Source of the DNA: Acidobacteriota bacterium
GTDB taxonomy: Bacteria; Acidobacteriota; Terriglobia; Terriglobales; Acidobacteriaceae
Reading direction: 5' to 3'
Assembly (NCBI GenBank): GCA_018268755.1
Contig: JAFDVW010000014.1
Span: 62,001 to 126,000, forward strand
Length of the DNA: 64,000 nucleotides
The first letter of the stretch is position 1. Each line of letters begins with the position of its first letter. This document shows positions 32,710 to 40,935 of this stretch, in pieces. The position numbers and the translations under genes were made by a program. Under the pieces are notes generated by a model. The model had not been told where the DNA came from, did no database searches, and worked only from the letters and a program-made list of their open reading frames with translations.

Positions 32710-34260
32710 CTACTTTGCCGCCGGCCTGACCACGCCCACGTAATTCCAGGGCGTCCGGTTTTCGATTTCAATTTTGGTGCCATAGGGCGCGGACATTTTC
32801 TGCATCCGCTCCAGAATCTTTTTGGCTTTCTCCGCCGAAGCCATGCGGGGAATGCCGCTCTGCGAAAGCTTCTTGCCGTACCCCAAGTCGACCGGATAGA
32901 GCAGCAGTTCGGCGAGCCTGCCTTGCTCAAAGCGGCTCTGGGTGAGGACGGTCTCGAAGGGCAGGTCGTTGGCGAAGGCGGAAGCATTGGTCAGGTTGTT
33001 GAAGTCGGCGTCGGTGATTTTTTCGGGGTGCTGGAAAGCTTTGCGCACCTGCGTATCCCACGCCTGGTAAACATCGGCGGTGATGGGCTCCTGAATGTCG
33101 CTCCAGAAAAAATCCGCGAGGCCATAAAAGATCGGCCGGCCTTTGTACACTTCGATTGGCCCCAGGTGATGAATGCCGGTGGTCATGAAGGCGTCGGCGC
33201 CGGAATCGACAGCGGCATGGGCGAGTTCCTGCAGGAAGGCGGCGGGGGCATCGCCCTGATCGGTCGAGCCGTCGGGCACGCTGAAGTTCGCCGGCTCATG
33301 GGAATGGATGGTGACCAGCAGAAAATCCGAGTGCTGTTTGCCCTGGCGCACGCCTTGCAAAATTTCCGCCAGGTCGATGGGGTCCATTTCATAGCGATAC
33401 CCGGCCGGGCTGCCGGCTTCGAAATGCTGCTCAAACATTGTCAATTTGCCGGCGCCGTCAGGCGATTCCTTTCCGGCGAGGCTGGGGAACAGTGTGTCGC
33501 GCAGCTTGAGGACCTGCTGAAAAACCTCCGGTGTGACGACAGTGGTCTTCTTCAATTGCAACCCGCTGATGCCGGGACGCGCCGGCGCGGCCCCGCGTGC
33601 CGGCAAGGCATTGCTGCCCGGCCGGAAAGTTGTGGCCATGGAAACAATGGCGATGCGGCCCTTGCCGCTTTCAAAGTATCCCGGCGCGCGCGCCAGGCCG
33701 CGATTCTCGCCGGCGCCGGCGTAGCTGAGGTGGGCCTCGTCCATCCAGCGGCTGGTTTCCCGCATGCCTTCGACTCCCCAATCGAGCGCATGGTTGTTGG
33801 CGCGGGACATCAGATCAAAACCCATCCCGGCGAGATCTTTGGCCACGCCCGGCTCGGAGACCAGCGAGACGTCATCCGGCCCGGGATAGGGATAGCCTTT
33901 GAAGGTGCGTAGGTCGAGCACCGTGGTCTCCATGTTGCCGTAGGTCACATCCGCGCCTTGCAGCAGTTTCATGACCGCCGCGAACTCAGGATCGCGGCCG
34001 GCATACTGCGCCATGGGCCGTGAGATGATGCAGTCGCCGACGGCGGCCAGGGTGAAGCCGTCCGGTACCGAAGTCGCCGACTCTTGCGCCAAGGGCCGCT
34101 TGGGATCGAACTTACCGGTGTCGGCGATGCCAGGGTCGGCGGGATTTTGTGGAGCAATGACGGTTTGCGCCTGCGCGGCGGAGAGGCCCAGCGCCATGAT
34201 TCCGATCAGCCCCACTCTGTACCACGCCCCATATCCCACGGCTCTGCCCCGATTCTGCAT
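32710..34260 (-). CDS. CapA-family poly-gamma-glutamate synthesis-type protein
   Basis: The ATG at 34260 sits 6 nt after GGGGGGAGG, and the 516-residue protein has a signal peptide (LIGIMALGLSAAQAQ). The CapA/calcineurin-like domain has TLAAVGDCIISRPM, GNMETTVLD, ANNHALDWGVEGM and later IHSHEPANF and TTGIHHLGPIEVYKGRPIFYG. Such domains were first found in capsule poly-gamma-glutamate systems (CapA/PgsA) and are now considered metallophosphatases of unknown substrate. No capBC or pgsBC genes are near, so a capsule role is not supported. It is divergent from the gene at 34425. Confidence 0.85.
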   Translation of the reverse strand: MQNRGRAVGYGAWYRVGLIGIMALGLSAAQAQTVIAPQNPADPGIADTGKFDPKRPLAQESATSVPDGFTLAAVGDCIISRPMAQYAGRDPEFAAVMKLLQGADVTYGNMETTVLDLRTFKGYPYPGPDDVSLVSEPGVAKDLAGMGFDLMSRANNHALDWGVEGMRETSRWMDEAHLSYAGAGENRGLARAPGYFESGKGRIAIVSMATTFRPGSNALPARGAAPARPGISGLQLKKTTVVTPEVFQQVLKLRDTLFPSLAGKESPDGAGKLTMFEQHFEAGSPAGYRYEMDPIDLAEILQGVRQGKQHSDFLLVTIHSHEPANFSVPDGSTDQGDAPAAFLQELAHAAVDSGADAFMTTGIHHLGPIEVYKGRPIFYGLADFFWSDIQEPITADVYQAWDTQVRKAFQHPEKITDADFNNLTNASAFANDLPFETVLTQSRFEQGRLAELLLYPVDLGYGKKLSQSGIPRMASAEKAKKILERMQKMSAPYGTKIEIENRTPWNYVGVVRPAAK

Positions 34261-34424
34261 GTTTCCTCCCCCCCGACGGAAAGGCGCAGTTTACATGGGG
34301 GAGGGAGTTTTGTCCTTATGATCGAAGGTCAGGCTTTCCGGGTTGACTTTGAAATTGCCGCAAGACCTGAACAACGTTCCCAGGCGACAAAGCAAACCGG
34401 CATGGGTGCGCTACAATAAGCCGC

Positions 34425-35162
34425 ATGTCACCCGCAGCCCCGGCCCCGACCCTCACTCCGGCCGAAGTCGTTCGTCAGAGTCCCGTTGCGCAGGCGCCGA
34501 ATGGCATCTGTTATGCCACGGCGGGAGAAATCAGCGTGCCCGCCACCGACATTGACCGCATGGTTTCGGCTGTGCCCGATGCCGCCGCCGCCGCCCTGCG
34601 CCGCAACGCCTACTACTTCGTGCCCCTGACCGTAAATCAGGGCGATGAGACGGTGATTGCCAGCCGTTATGACGTGGAGCTCAGCGACCACGCGGTCTGC
34701 CATCGCAACCTCGATCTGGGGGATGCGCAGTGTGTCTTCATTTCCACCCGGCTGATGGACGATAAATTCTCCGTGGCCTTCGAGTTTTTTATCAATGTGG
34801 GCCACGCGGTGGTGGAACGCGCCGGAGTTTCGCGGGACTTTGCCGACCTGGTATGGAAACAGGCGGAGTCCAATGCCCGCGGCGAGACTTCGCTGGATGC
34901 CTGGGAGTCGCGCAAGCTGGCGACCGCGCCCGGCCCCGACGCCGAGAAGCACAAGAACGAATACCTGGCTTCCAGCTTCGCGGACGCGATTTCCATCTAT
35001 CTGCTCTCGCTGTATATCGACGTGGATTATTACGACCTGCGCGAGCGCGATTATCCTCTGCTCGCACCCAACGCCCTGGCGGAACGGCTCAGAAAGATCG
35101 CCGAGCTTTTCCCGCCCAATCCGGGGTATGAGTTCGCGGTTTACTACAAACGCAGAAGCTAA
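34425..35162 (+). CDS. Conserved hypothetical protein
   Basis: A 245-residue cytosolic protein with a balanced composition and normal codon use. Segments include AYYFVPLTVNQGDETVIASRY, LDLGDAQCVFISTRL, and KNEYLASSFADAISIYLLSLYIDVDYYDLRE. I recognise no catalytic motif. It may be a conserved acidobacterial hypothetical, but no homologue was checked. It has a poor ribosome site and lies between capA and ispE, with about 205 bp to ispE. Confidence 0.65.
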   Translation: MSPAAPAPTLTPAEVVRQSPVAQAPNGICYATAGEISVPATDIDRMVSAVPDAAAAALRRNAYYFVPLTVNQGDETVIASRYDVELSDHAVCHRNLDLGDAQCVFISTRLMDDKFSVAFEFFINVGHAVVERAGVSRDFADLVWKQAESNARGETSLDAWESRKLATAPGPDAEKHKNEYLASSFADAISIYLLSLYIDVDYYDLRERDYPLLAPNALAERLRKIAELFPPNPGYEFAVYYKRRS

Positions 35163-35179
35163 GTTTGCCCCAGTATGGT

Positions 35180-35197
35180 GCGGACACTCCTGTCCGC
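35180..35197 (-). repeat. Perfect 18-nt palindrome, copy 1
   Basis: The top strand reads GCGGACACTCCTGTCCGC, the reverse complement of the copy at 35308-35325. The two flank a 110-bp spacer as an inverted pair upstream of ispE. One further copy, with one mismatch, is at 24454-24471. Confidence 0.65.
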
Positions 35198-35307
35198 GCG
35201 GCAATCCTGGTCACGGACCGATTCCCAGCCACGGGTCGGACGGATTCTCACGGATTCACGATCTTGTAGTTCAGTGGACGAGGCAATAGTTTCTGTTGAA
35301 TCTTCTC

Positions 35308-35325
35308 GCGGACAGGAGTGTCCGC
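35308..35325 (+). repeat. Perfect 18-nt palindrome, copy 2
   Basis: GCGGACAGGAGTGTCCGC, inverted relative to 35180-35197. Each copy is also a hairpin (GCGGACA/TGTCCGC) and the pair together could form a larger cruciform. Confidence 0.65.
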
Positions 35326-35369
35326 GCCACGGCCTCTTGTGGTTAAATCATTCGTCCACTCCCGAAATC

Positions 35370-36488
35370 ATGTCCAAGCCGGTCACTGTCCGTTCTTTCG
35401 CCAAGATCAACCTGGGACTCTCCATTGGAGCGCTGCGCCCGGATGGCTATCATGACCTGCGCACGGTCTATCAGACAGTGGCGCTGCATGACGTTCTGCA
35501 CGTGCAGGTAAAGCCCGGCACGGGCATTGAGATCCGCTGTGAAGACCCGCGGGTTCCCCGCGATGCCGGCAACACCTGCTGGAAGATTGCGGAGCGGGTC
35601 ATGGCCGCGCTCAAAGCCTCGGGGCGAGTGGAAATCGAGATTGAAAAGCGCCTCCCGGTGCAGGGAGGGCTGGGGGGAGCTTCAGCGAATGCAGTGGGCG
35701 TGCTGCTGGCATTGCAGCGCCGGCTGCGAAAGCACCTGCCGGGGGAAGAAGCCCTGCGCCTGGCGGCGGAGGTCGGCTCCGACCTGCCGCTGTTTCTGAT
35801 GGGCGGGACGGTTCTGGGGGTGGGGCGTGGCGAGGAAGTTTTTCCCCTGCCCGACTTGCCGGCGGTCAGCTGTGTGATCGCGACCCCGGCCATCGGGGTT
35901 TCGACCCCACAAGCCTTTGCCGACTGGGACCTGCAAGTAGCCAGGGCGCAGCAGGACGAAGTGCTGGGCCTGGGGACCTATCCGGCGTATTCACTGCCGG
36001 CCGACACTACCGCCTTGCGTAAGCCGAGCACCTCGCGCCGCCCCGGCGGCCGGGCCGCCGCCACAACCAAATTGACGCTTTCCGACCCCTCGGATAGAAT
36101 GATTCAGGTAGGCCGTGCGTTGTCGGCATGGCTGAGTGGTTGGCCCCAGCCCAAAGCTGGGAAGGTATTCTCCGGTGTCTCCGCAGGAGCGAAACGCGGG
36201 GACCTGGCCGAGAGCCCGCTTCTCGACCTTGTCCGTACCGGGATTGAAAACGACTTTGAGCAGGTCGTCTTTCCGCAGCATCCCGAATTGCGTCAGGTCA
36301 AAGGTGCGTTGGTGCGAGCTGGGGCGTTTTATGCTTCGCTGTCCGGCTCCGGATCGGCCCTGTACGGGCTGTTTCGGTCGCACAGCGGGGCCTTGCGAGC
36401 GGCGGCGCGTTTGCGCAAGCAGGGAATACCGGCGCAGGCCACGGCCACCCTCGGGCGACGGGAGTACGCGAAGAAGATTTTCGGTTGA
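35370..36488 (+). CDS. ispE: 4-diphosphocytidyl-2-C-methyl-D-erythritol kinase (IspE), enlarged
   Basis: A GHMP kinase of the non-mevalonate isoprenoid pathway. Start ATG 35370 gives KPVTVRSFAKINLGL, the usual opening, and the ATP loop LPVQGGLGGASANAVG is intact, as is SDLPLFLMGG. GSALYGLF near the end is the C-terminal glycine loop. The 372-residue length exceeds the ~290 of E. coli by about 80, mostly from an insert after VSTPQAFADWD up to NDFEQVV (nt ~35930-36240). Within it, nt 36128-36161 resembles part of a tRNA-Ser gene. An upstream ATG at 35175 lies in the palindrome region and is not the start. Confidence 0.9.
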   Translation: MSKPVTVRSFAKINLGLSIGALRPDGYHDLRTVYQTVALHDVLHVQVKPGTGIEIRCEDPRVPRDAGNTCWKIAERVMAALKASGRVEIEIEKRLPVQGGLGGASANAVGVLLALQRRLRKHLPGEEALRLAAEVGSDLPLFLMGGTVLGVGRGEEVFPLPDLPAVSCVIATPAIGVSTPQAFADWDLQVARAQQDEVLGLGTYPAYSLPADTTALRKPSTSRRPGGRAAATTKLTLSDPSDRMIQVGRALSAWLSGWPQPKAGKVFSGVSAGAKRGDLAESPLLDLVRTGIENDFEQVVFPQHPELRQVKGALVRAGAFYASLSGSGSALYGLFRSHSGALRAAARLRKQGIPAQATATLGRREYAKKIFG

Positions 36489-36574
36489 GAATTTACGGTT
36501 GCCGAAGCGGCCGGCTTGGGTACACTAGGCGGGCCAGCCTGTAAGCACCGGTAAAACGAAATCGACAATCCTAC

Positions 36575-36648
36575 TGGGCCGTCGACTAATGGTAGGTCAA
36601 GTGCCTTTGGAGCACTTTGTCTAGGTTCGAATCCTAGCGGCCCAGCCA
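36575..36648 (+). tRNA. tRNA-Gln (anticodon TTG)
   Basis: A 74-nt cloverleaf. The acceptor arm TGGGCCG pairs with CGGCCCA, discriminator G, and CCA is encoded (36646-36648). The anticodon arm is AGTGC-CTTTGGA-GCACT with TTG at the anticodon. The T arm is CTAGG-TTCGAAT-CCTAG. Its anticodon reads CAA (and CAG by wobble). In bacteria without GlnRS, this tRNA is charged by GltX and amidated by GatCAB; gltX is in the window at 49741-51183. Confidence 0.97.
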
Positions 36649-36650
36649 AA

Positions 36651-36728
36651 CATCAGCCGTTGGTCGTTGGTCCTTGACCGTGGGCTTTTCCAAAGGTTGG
36701 GGCTGGTAGCCAGTGGCTAGGAGCCCAA
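36651..36728 (+). repeat. Short-word repeat after tRNA-Gln
   Basis: CAGCCGTTGGTCGTTGGTCC... and GGCTGGTAGCCAGTGGCTAG are built of the same words as 10861-10932 and the mnmG insert. GTTGGTCGTTGG at 36659-36670 is the reverse complement of the mnmG copy at 21454-21465. It fills the space between the tRNA and prs. Confidence 0.5.
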
Positions 36729-36734
36729 TGCTCT

Positions 36735-37769
36735 ATGGCAACTCTTGCGACGGCGACGGAGAAGTCAGAGAAAAAAGCCCCCATGAGCCCTGACGAGAAG
36801 ACGGAAAAGAAACCGCAACGCGCCCGGGTAGACGACAAGTTCAAGATTTTCTGTGGTACGGCCAATGAAGCCCTGACCGATGAGATTTGCGCGTTTCTGG
36901 GCATGACGCGCGGCCAGGCTTTTGTGACGCGCTTCAAGGACGGTGAGGCTTACGTCCAGATCCAGGAGAACGTGCGCGGGGCCGACGTGTTCGTGGTGCA
37001 GCCCACCTGCCGTCCGGTGGATGAACACCTGATGGAGCTGTTGCTGATGATCGACGCCCTGAAGCGGGCCTCGGCGCGGCGCATTACGGCGGTGATTCCC
37101 TATTACGGCTATGCCCGGCAAGACCGCAAGGACAAGCCCAGGGTGCCGATTTCCTCGAAGCTGGTGGCCGATCTGCTGACCACCGCCGGGGCCGACCGGG
37201 CGCTGATTGTGGATTTGCATACGCCGCAGTTGCAGGGATTTTTCAATATCCCGGTGGACCATTTATTTGCGTCCCCGGTGCTGGTAGGGCACTTCAAGGA
37301 ACTGAACCTGCCCAACCTGACGGTAGTTTCGCCCGATGCGGGCGGAGTGGAGCGGGCCCGGTTCTTCGCCAAGAAGATGGACTCGGCGCTGGCCATTGTG
37401 GACAAGCGGCGGGTGGAGATGAACGTGGCCGAAGTCATGCACGTCATCGGCGACGTGAAGGGCCGCACCTGTCTGGTGATCGATGATTTGATCGACACCG
37501 CCGGCACCCTGGTGAAGACCGCCAGCGCGCTGATGGAAAATGGCGCGGCCGCGGTCCATGCCTGTTGTTCGCATCCGGTGTTTTCCGGGCCGGCGGTGGA
37601 GAATATTTCGAAGTCTTGTATTACCGAGGTGGTGGTGACCAACACCATCCCCCTCAATGACGCAGCGAAGCAGGAACCCAAGATCAAAGTGTTGTCCATC
37701 GCGGGTTTGATCGGACGGGCCATCCAGTCGATTCACGAAGAGACGTCCATCAGCAAATTGTTTTTATAG
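36735..37769 (+). CDS. prs: Ribose-phosphate pyrophosphokinase
   Basis: Makes PRPP from ribose 5-phosphate and ATP for nucleotide, His and Trp synthesis. The fold has KFKIFCGTANEALTDEICAFL, RRITAVIPYYGYARQDRKDK, TVVSPDAGGVERARFF and the PRPP loop LVIDDLIDTAGTLVKTA (about residue 250). The N-terminus carries ~35 extra Lys/Ala/Glu-rich residues (MATLATATEKSEKKAP...) compared with E. coli Prs; the ATG at 36783 would remove half. It heads a cluster with the ribosomal genes rplY, rpsF, rpsR and rplI and with pth, likely one transcript. Confidence 0.95.
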   Translation: MATLATATEKSEKKAPMSPDEKTEKKPQRARVDDKFKIFCGTANEALTDEICAFLGMTRGQAFVTRFKDGEAYVQIQENVRGADVFVVQPTCRPVDEHLMELLLMIDALKRASARRITAVIPYYGYARQDRKDKPRVPISSKLVADLLTTAGADRALIVDLHTPQLQGFFNIPVDHLFASPVLVGHFKELNLPNLTVVSPDAGGVERARFFAKKMDSALAIVDKRRVEMNVAEVMHVIGDVKGRTCLVIDDLIDTAGTLVKTASALMENGAAAVHACCSHPVFSGPAVENISKSCITEVVVTNTIPLNDAAKQEPKIKVLSIAGLIGRAIQSIHEETSISKLFL

Positions 37770-37784
37770 ACAGGAAACTGAATT

Positions 37785-38492
37785 ATGGCGACAGCAACGG
37801 AAACAAAGACGGAAGCGAATCTGCTGGAGGCGCAGCCGCGCACTCCCGGCACCAAAAACGACGCGCGGCGCACCCGCCGCGACGGCAAGGTCCCGGCCGT
37901 GGTTTATGGCGCGGGCAAGGACACGGTAGCCATTGCGCTCGATCCCCGGCAAGTCTCGCGCATTCTGCACTCGGCGACCGGCCACAACACCATTTTTGAC
38001 CTGTCCCTGAACGGCGAGCGCACCAAGGCCATGATCGTGGACTGGCAGTATGAGCCGATCAAGGGTTCGCTGCTGCACATCGATCTGAAGCGCATCGCCA
38101 TGGACCGCAAGCTGACCGTGAAGGTCCCCATTGTGATCAAGGGCGACGCCACCGGCGTGAAGCAACAGGGCGGCATTCTGGAGCACATCCTGCGCGAAGT
38201 GGAGATCGAGTGCTTGCCGGCCGATATTCCCAGCGCCATCGAAGCCGATGTCAGCCAGCTAGTGCTGGGCAAAGGCATACGTGTGGCCGACCTGCCGCAC
38301 AGCGACAAGCTGCGGTTCATCACCGACGCCAACCAGACCGTGGTGCATGTCACCATCGTGAAGGAAGAAGCGGCGGCGACTCCGGAAGCGGCGGCGGCGG
38401 AAGCGGCCTCCGGCCCGGCAGAGCCCGAGGTCATCAAGAAGGGCAAGCAGGAAGCCGAAGAGGGCGAGGAGCCTGCCGAGAAGAAGAAGTAG
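37785..38492 (+). CDS. rplY: Ribosomal protein bL25 (Ctc type)
   Basis: A 235-residue protein with the N-terminal 5S-rRNA-binding L25 domain (about 1-105, with TPGTKNDARRTRRDGKVPAV and VVYGAGKDTVAIALD) and a C-terminal beta domain as in the longer Ctc form. A tail of ~45 residues is Ala/Glu/Lys-rich (EAAATPEAAAAEAAS... ending EEPAEKKK). AGGAAA precedes the ATG. It lies 15 bp after prs, in the operon. The acidic tail is longer than in E. coli L25 (94 residues in total). Confidence 0.93.
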   Translation: MATATETKTEANLLEAQPRTPGTKNDARRTRRDGKVPAVVYGAGKDTVAIALDPRQVSRILHSATGHNTIFDLSLNGERTKAMIVDWQYEPIKGSLLHIDLKRIAMDRKLTVKVPIVIKGDATGVKQQGGILEHILREVEIECLPADIPSAIEADVSQLVLGKGIRVADLPHSDKLRFITDANQTVVHVTIVKEEAAATPEAAAAEAASGPAEPEVIKKGKQEAEEGEEPAEKKK

Positions 38493-38515
38493 AAGCGGTT
38501 GGCGTGCTCGCGTGG

Positions 38516-38537
38516 GGACAGCCGCCCTCGGCTGTCC
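38516..38537 (+). repeat. Palindromic REP-like hairpin GGACAGCCG-ccct-CGGCTGTCC
   Basis: Perfect 9-bp arms with a 4-nt loop, followed by a second hairpin (CCAGGC-gcg-GCCTGG). It lies between rplY and pth and may be a mRNA stability element inside the operon. Confidence 0.6.
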
Positions 38538-38581
38538 GGCCAGGCGCGGCCTGGCGGTAAAACTTCGGGGGAAGAACTGGC

Positions 38582-39163
38582 GTGAAACTGATCGTTGGAC
38601 TGGGCAACCCGGGCATCGAATATCAGTTCACGCCGCATAACATGGGGTTCCTGGCGGTCGACGAGGTAGCCAACCGCTGCGGCGTGGAGGTCAGGAACCG
38701 GCAGTGTCGGGCCCTGACGGCGCGGGCCGCAATCGCAGGGGAAGAGGTCCTTCTGGCTAAGCCGGAGACCTTCATGAACCTGAGTGGATTGTCGGTGCGC
38801 GAGCTGGTCGAGAAGAACGAGATCGAGGTCAGAAACGACCTCATCGTGATTTACGACGAGCTGGATTTTTCCCTGGGCACGTTGCGCATCCGCCAGCGTG
38901 GCAGTTCAGCGGGGCACAACGGCCTGGAGTCGATCCTGAACGCGCTGGGGACGGAAGAGTTTTTACGCATCCGTCTGGGAATTGCGCCGGAGCGGAAAAT
39001 CGCCGATGGCGTGAAGTATGTGCTGACGCCCTTTAAGAAGGCCCAGCTCAAGGTAGTTGAGGAAGTGCTGGACCGCACCGCGGACGCGGTGGAAGCAATT
39101 TTGAAAGACGGTCCGGCGGCGGCCATGAATCGCTTTAACCGCAAGGCCGAGCCGGAAGAATAG
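38582..39163 (+). CDS. pth: Peptidyl-tRNA hydrolase
   Basis: A 193-residue enzyme that frees tRNA from stalled peptidyl-tRNA. LIVGLGNPGIEYQFTPHN with catalytic His19 and Asp26, PETFMNLSG, and SSAGHNGLESI are all as in the family. GTG 38582 is the start, with GGGGGAAG upstream. It lies 90 bp after rplY and 95 bp before rpsF. Both gaps hold repeats. Confidence 0.95.
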   Translation: MKLIVGLGNPGIEYQFTPHNMGFLAVDEVANRCGVEVRNRQCRALTARAAIAGEEVLLAKPETFMNLSGLSVRELVEKNEIEVRNDLIVIYDELDFSLGTLRIRQRGSSAGHNGLESILNALGTEEFLRIRLGIAPERKIADGVKYVLTPFKKAQLKVVEEVLDRTADAVEAILKDGPAAAMNRFNRKAEPEE

Positions 39164-39180
39164 CGGGCAAGAAGACCGCC

Positions 39181-39246
39181 GCGGATTGCACGGATGAACA
39201 TGGAGTGAACCTGCTCCGTCTTGATCCGTGAGAATCCGTGGCGGAT
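39181..39246 (+). repeat. ATCCGTG repeat upstream of rpsF
   Basis: GCGGATTGCACGGATGAA and ATCCGTGAGAATCCGTGGCGGA, in the style of the ATCCGTG repeats at 17771-17797 and 23731-23761. It runs up to the rpsF ribosome site. Confidence 0.5.
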
Positions 39247-39258
39247 GGAGAAGAAGGA

Positions 39259-39660
39259 ATGAATCGTACCTACGAATTGATGTTCATCGTCCGGCCGGAC
39301 ACTCCGGAAGAGGAACAGGACAAGTTGATTTCCACGCTGGAAACCGCCGTGGGCGCCACCGGTGGCACGGTCAAGAGCGTGGATCGCATGGGCAAGCGGC
39401 GTTTGGCGTATACCGTGCGCCGGTTTCATGACGGCATTTACATCCTGCTGACCGTGGAAGGCGCCGGGCAGTTGATGCATGAGCTGGAGCGCCGTCTGCG
39501 CGTCAGTGAATCGGTGATCAAGTTCCTTACCGTACGCATTGATGAAGAGCAGAAGCGTCTGGCCAAGATCAAGGCCATTCGTGAAGCGCGCCGCAAAGCG
39601 GCCGCCCCGGCCCCTCCCGCGGAACCCGCAGGGGGAGAAGCGCCGGCCGTGACCGCATAA
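39259..39660 (+). CDS. rpsF: Ribosomal protein bS6
   Basis: ATG 39259 follows GGAG with good spacing and gives 133 residues; an upstream in-frame ATG (39238) lies in repeat DNA. The S6 fold is clear: MNRTYELMFIVRPDTPEEEQ, GKRRLAYTVRRFHDGIYIL and VSESVIKFLTVRIDEE. A ~35-residue tail is Ala/Pro-rich (RKAAAPAPPAEPAGGEAP). S6 binds S18 on the small subunit, encoded 145 bp downstream. Confidence 0.95.
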   Translation: MNRTYELMFIVRPDTPEEEQDKLISTLETAVGATGGTVKSVDRMGKRRLAYTVRRFHDGIYILLTVEGAGQLMHELERRLRVSESVIKFLTVRIDEEQKRLAKIKAIREARRKAAAPAPPAEPAGGEAPAVTA

Positions 39661-39805
39661 GCATGCCGCCGGGTGAAGGGCCCAGGGGTCTTTCACCGGC
39701 AGCCGAAGCGCTCGTCCGCGAGGGCCTCGGTGGATTTTTCAATGGAGCGCTGGCCCCGGCCAGCGGCGACCGGCCAGGAGTGACGGCCGATTTTCAAGGA
39801 GCATC

Positions 39806-40156
39806 ATGAGCGACGAAGCAAAACCAGTATCGGCTCCGGCAGCGTCCGGGGAATCCACGCCTTCTACGGGTGGAGAGCGCAGCGAGCGCCGCGGCGGACG
39901 TCCCGGCGGACCCGGCGGGCGGGAAGCCGGCCGCAAATATTTCCGCCGCAAGAAGGTCTGCAAGTTCTGCGTGGAAAAGATTGAAGCCATCGACTACAAA
40001 GACTACCGGCTGTTGGGTCAGTTTGTCGCGGAAAGCGGCAAGATTGTGCCCCGCCGCCTGACCGGCGTGTGCACGCCGCACCAGCGCCGTCTGTCCACGG
40101 CCATCAAACAGGCGCGCAACATCGCCCTGCTGCCGTTTGCCGGCCGCGCGTCGTAA
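39806..40156 (+). CDS. rpsR: Ribosomal protein bS18
   Basis: A 116-residue S18 with AAGGAG before the ATG. The C-terminal 70 residues hold the conserved core ([21 protein letters not shown], then [19 protein letters not shown] and [11 protein letters not shown]). The Cys pair near KVCKFC matches the zinc-ribbon variant of S18. The first ~40 residues are Ser/Gly/Arg-rich and probably disordered. E. coli S18 has 75 residues. Confidence 0.95.
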   Translation: MSDEAKPVSAPAASGESTPSTGGERSERRGGRPGGPGGREAGRKYFRRKKVCKFCVEKIEAIDYKDYRLLGQFVAESGKIVPRRLTGVCTPHQRRLSTAIKQARNIALLPFAGRAS

Positions 40157-40257
40157 GGGCCCGCAATTTTCGCCGCGGGTTTCGCGGATGCGCGCCCATG
40201 GAAAGCGCGGACCGCTGTCAATCCGTGGCCAACTAGATTGGAAAAGGGAGCACCACC

Positions 40258-40710
40258 ATGGAAGTTATTTTGAAAGAAGATGTCGCCAAGCTGGGTTCGC
40301 GCGGCGACGTGGTCAAAGTTGCCGAAGGCTACGGACGGAACTATCTGCTGCCGCGCAAGCTGGCCATTGAAGCCAATGACGGCAACAAGAAAGTCATCGA
40401 GCAGATGAAGGCGGCCGCGCTGCGCCGCTCGGCCAAGGAAAAAGCCCAGGCAGAGGAATTGTCCAAGCAGTTCGAAGGCGTGTCGCTCCATTTCGAGCGC
40501 CGCTCCGGCGAAAGCGACCAGCTGTTTGGCTCGGTGACCTCCAGCGACATCGCGGATGGGCTGGAGAAGAAGGGTTTCAACGTTGACCGGCGCAAGATCC
40601 AGCTGCACGAGCCGCTCAAGACGTTGGGCGAATTCACCGTGCCCATCAAGCTGCATAAGGACGTAACCACCCACTTTAAGGTGGTCATCGCCAAGGAAGA
40701 AACCGAGTAA
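40258..40710 (+). CDS. rplI: Ribosomal protein bL9
   Basis: A 150-residue L9 with a GGGAG site and ATG at 40258. The N-terminal domain (MEVILKEDVAKLGSRGDVVK, then GYGRNYLLPRKLA) binds 23S rRNA, a long Ala/Lys-rich helix follows, and the C-terminal domain spans QLFGSVTSSDIADGLEKKG. It ends the ribosomal cluster and is followed by a GC-rich hairpin. The usual dnaB downstream is missing here. Confidence 0.95.
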   Translation: MEVILKEDVAKLGSRGDVVKVAEGYGRNYLLPRKLAIEANDGNKKVIEQMKAAALRRSAKEKAQAEELSKQFEGVSLHFERRSGESDQLFGSVTSSDIADGLEKKGFNVDRRKIQLHEPLKTLGEFTVPIKLHKDVTTHFKVVIAKEETE

Positions 40711-40722
40711 TCCTGCCGGGTC

Positions 40723-40743
40723 GGGCGGGCCTGGGGCCCGCCC
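40723..40743 (+). terminator. GC-rich hairpin after rplI
   Basis: GGGCGGGCC-TGG-GGCCCGCCC, 9-bp perfect arms, 12 nt after the rplI stop. There is no T-run, so it may be a Rho-dependent or 3' stabilising structure rather than an intrinsic terminator. Confidence 0.5.
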
Positions 40744-40935
40744 GCTCCGCCGCCGGTTCGAAGCGCCGCCCTCGCCCTTAAGTCCTTGCACAGAAACACC
40801 TTCCTCCCGTCTTTTGTCCACCCAAGCCGTTTCCAGCCTCTATAATCTTGCTCACGGTTCGGGGCAAGGCACGTCTATGGCTATGCAACCAGGAAGCGGC
40901 AGCAAGCAGCCTGGAAGTGTAGAGGACATGCAATC

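Noticed and set aside
36128-36161. tRNA-Ser gene
   Set aside because: Only D-arm and a shortened anticodon arm are recognisable; no T arm, no acceptor pairing, and it lies in the coding frame of ispE. Reported as a curiosity instead.
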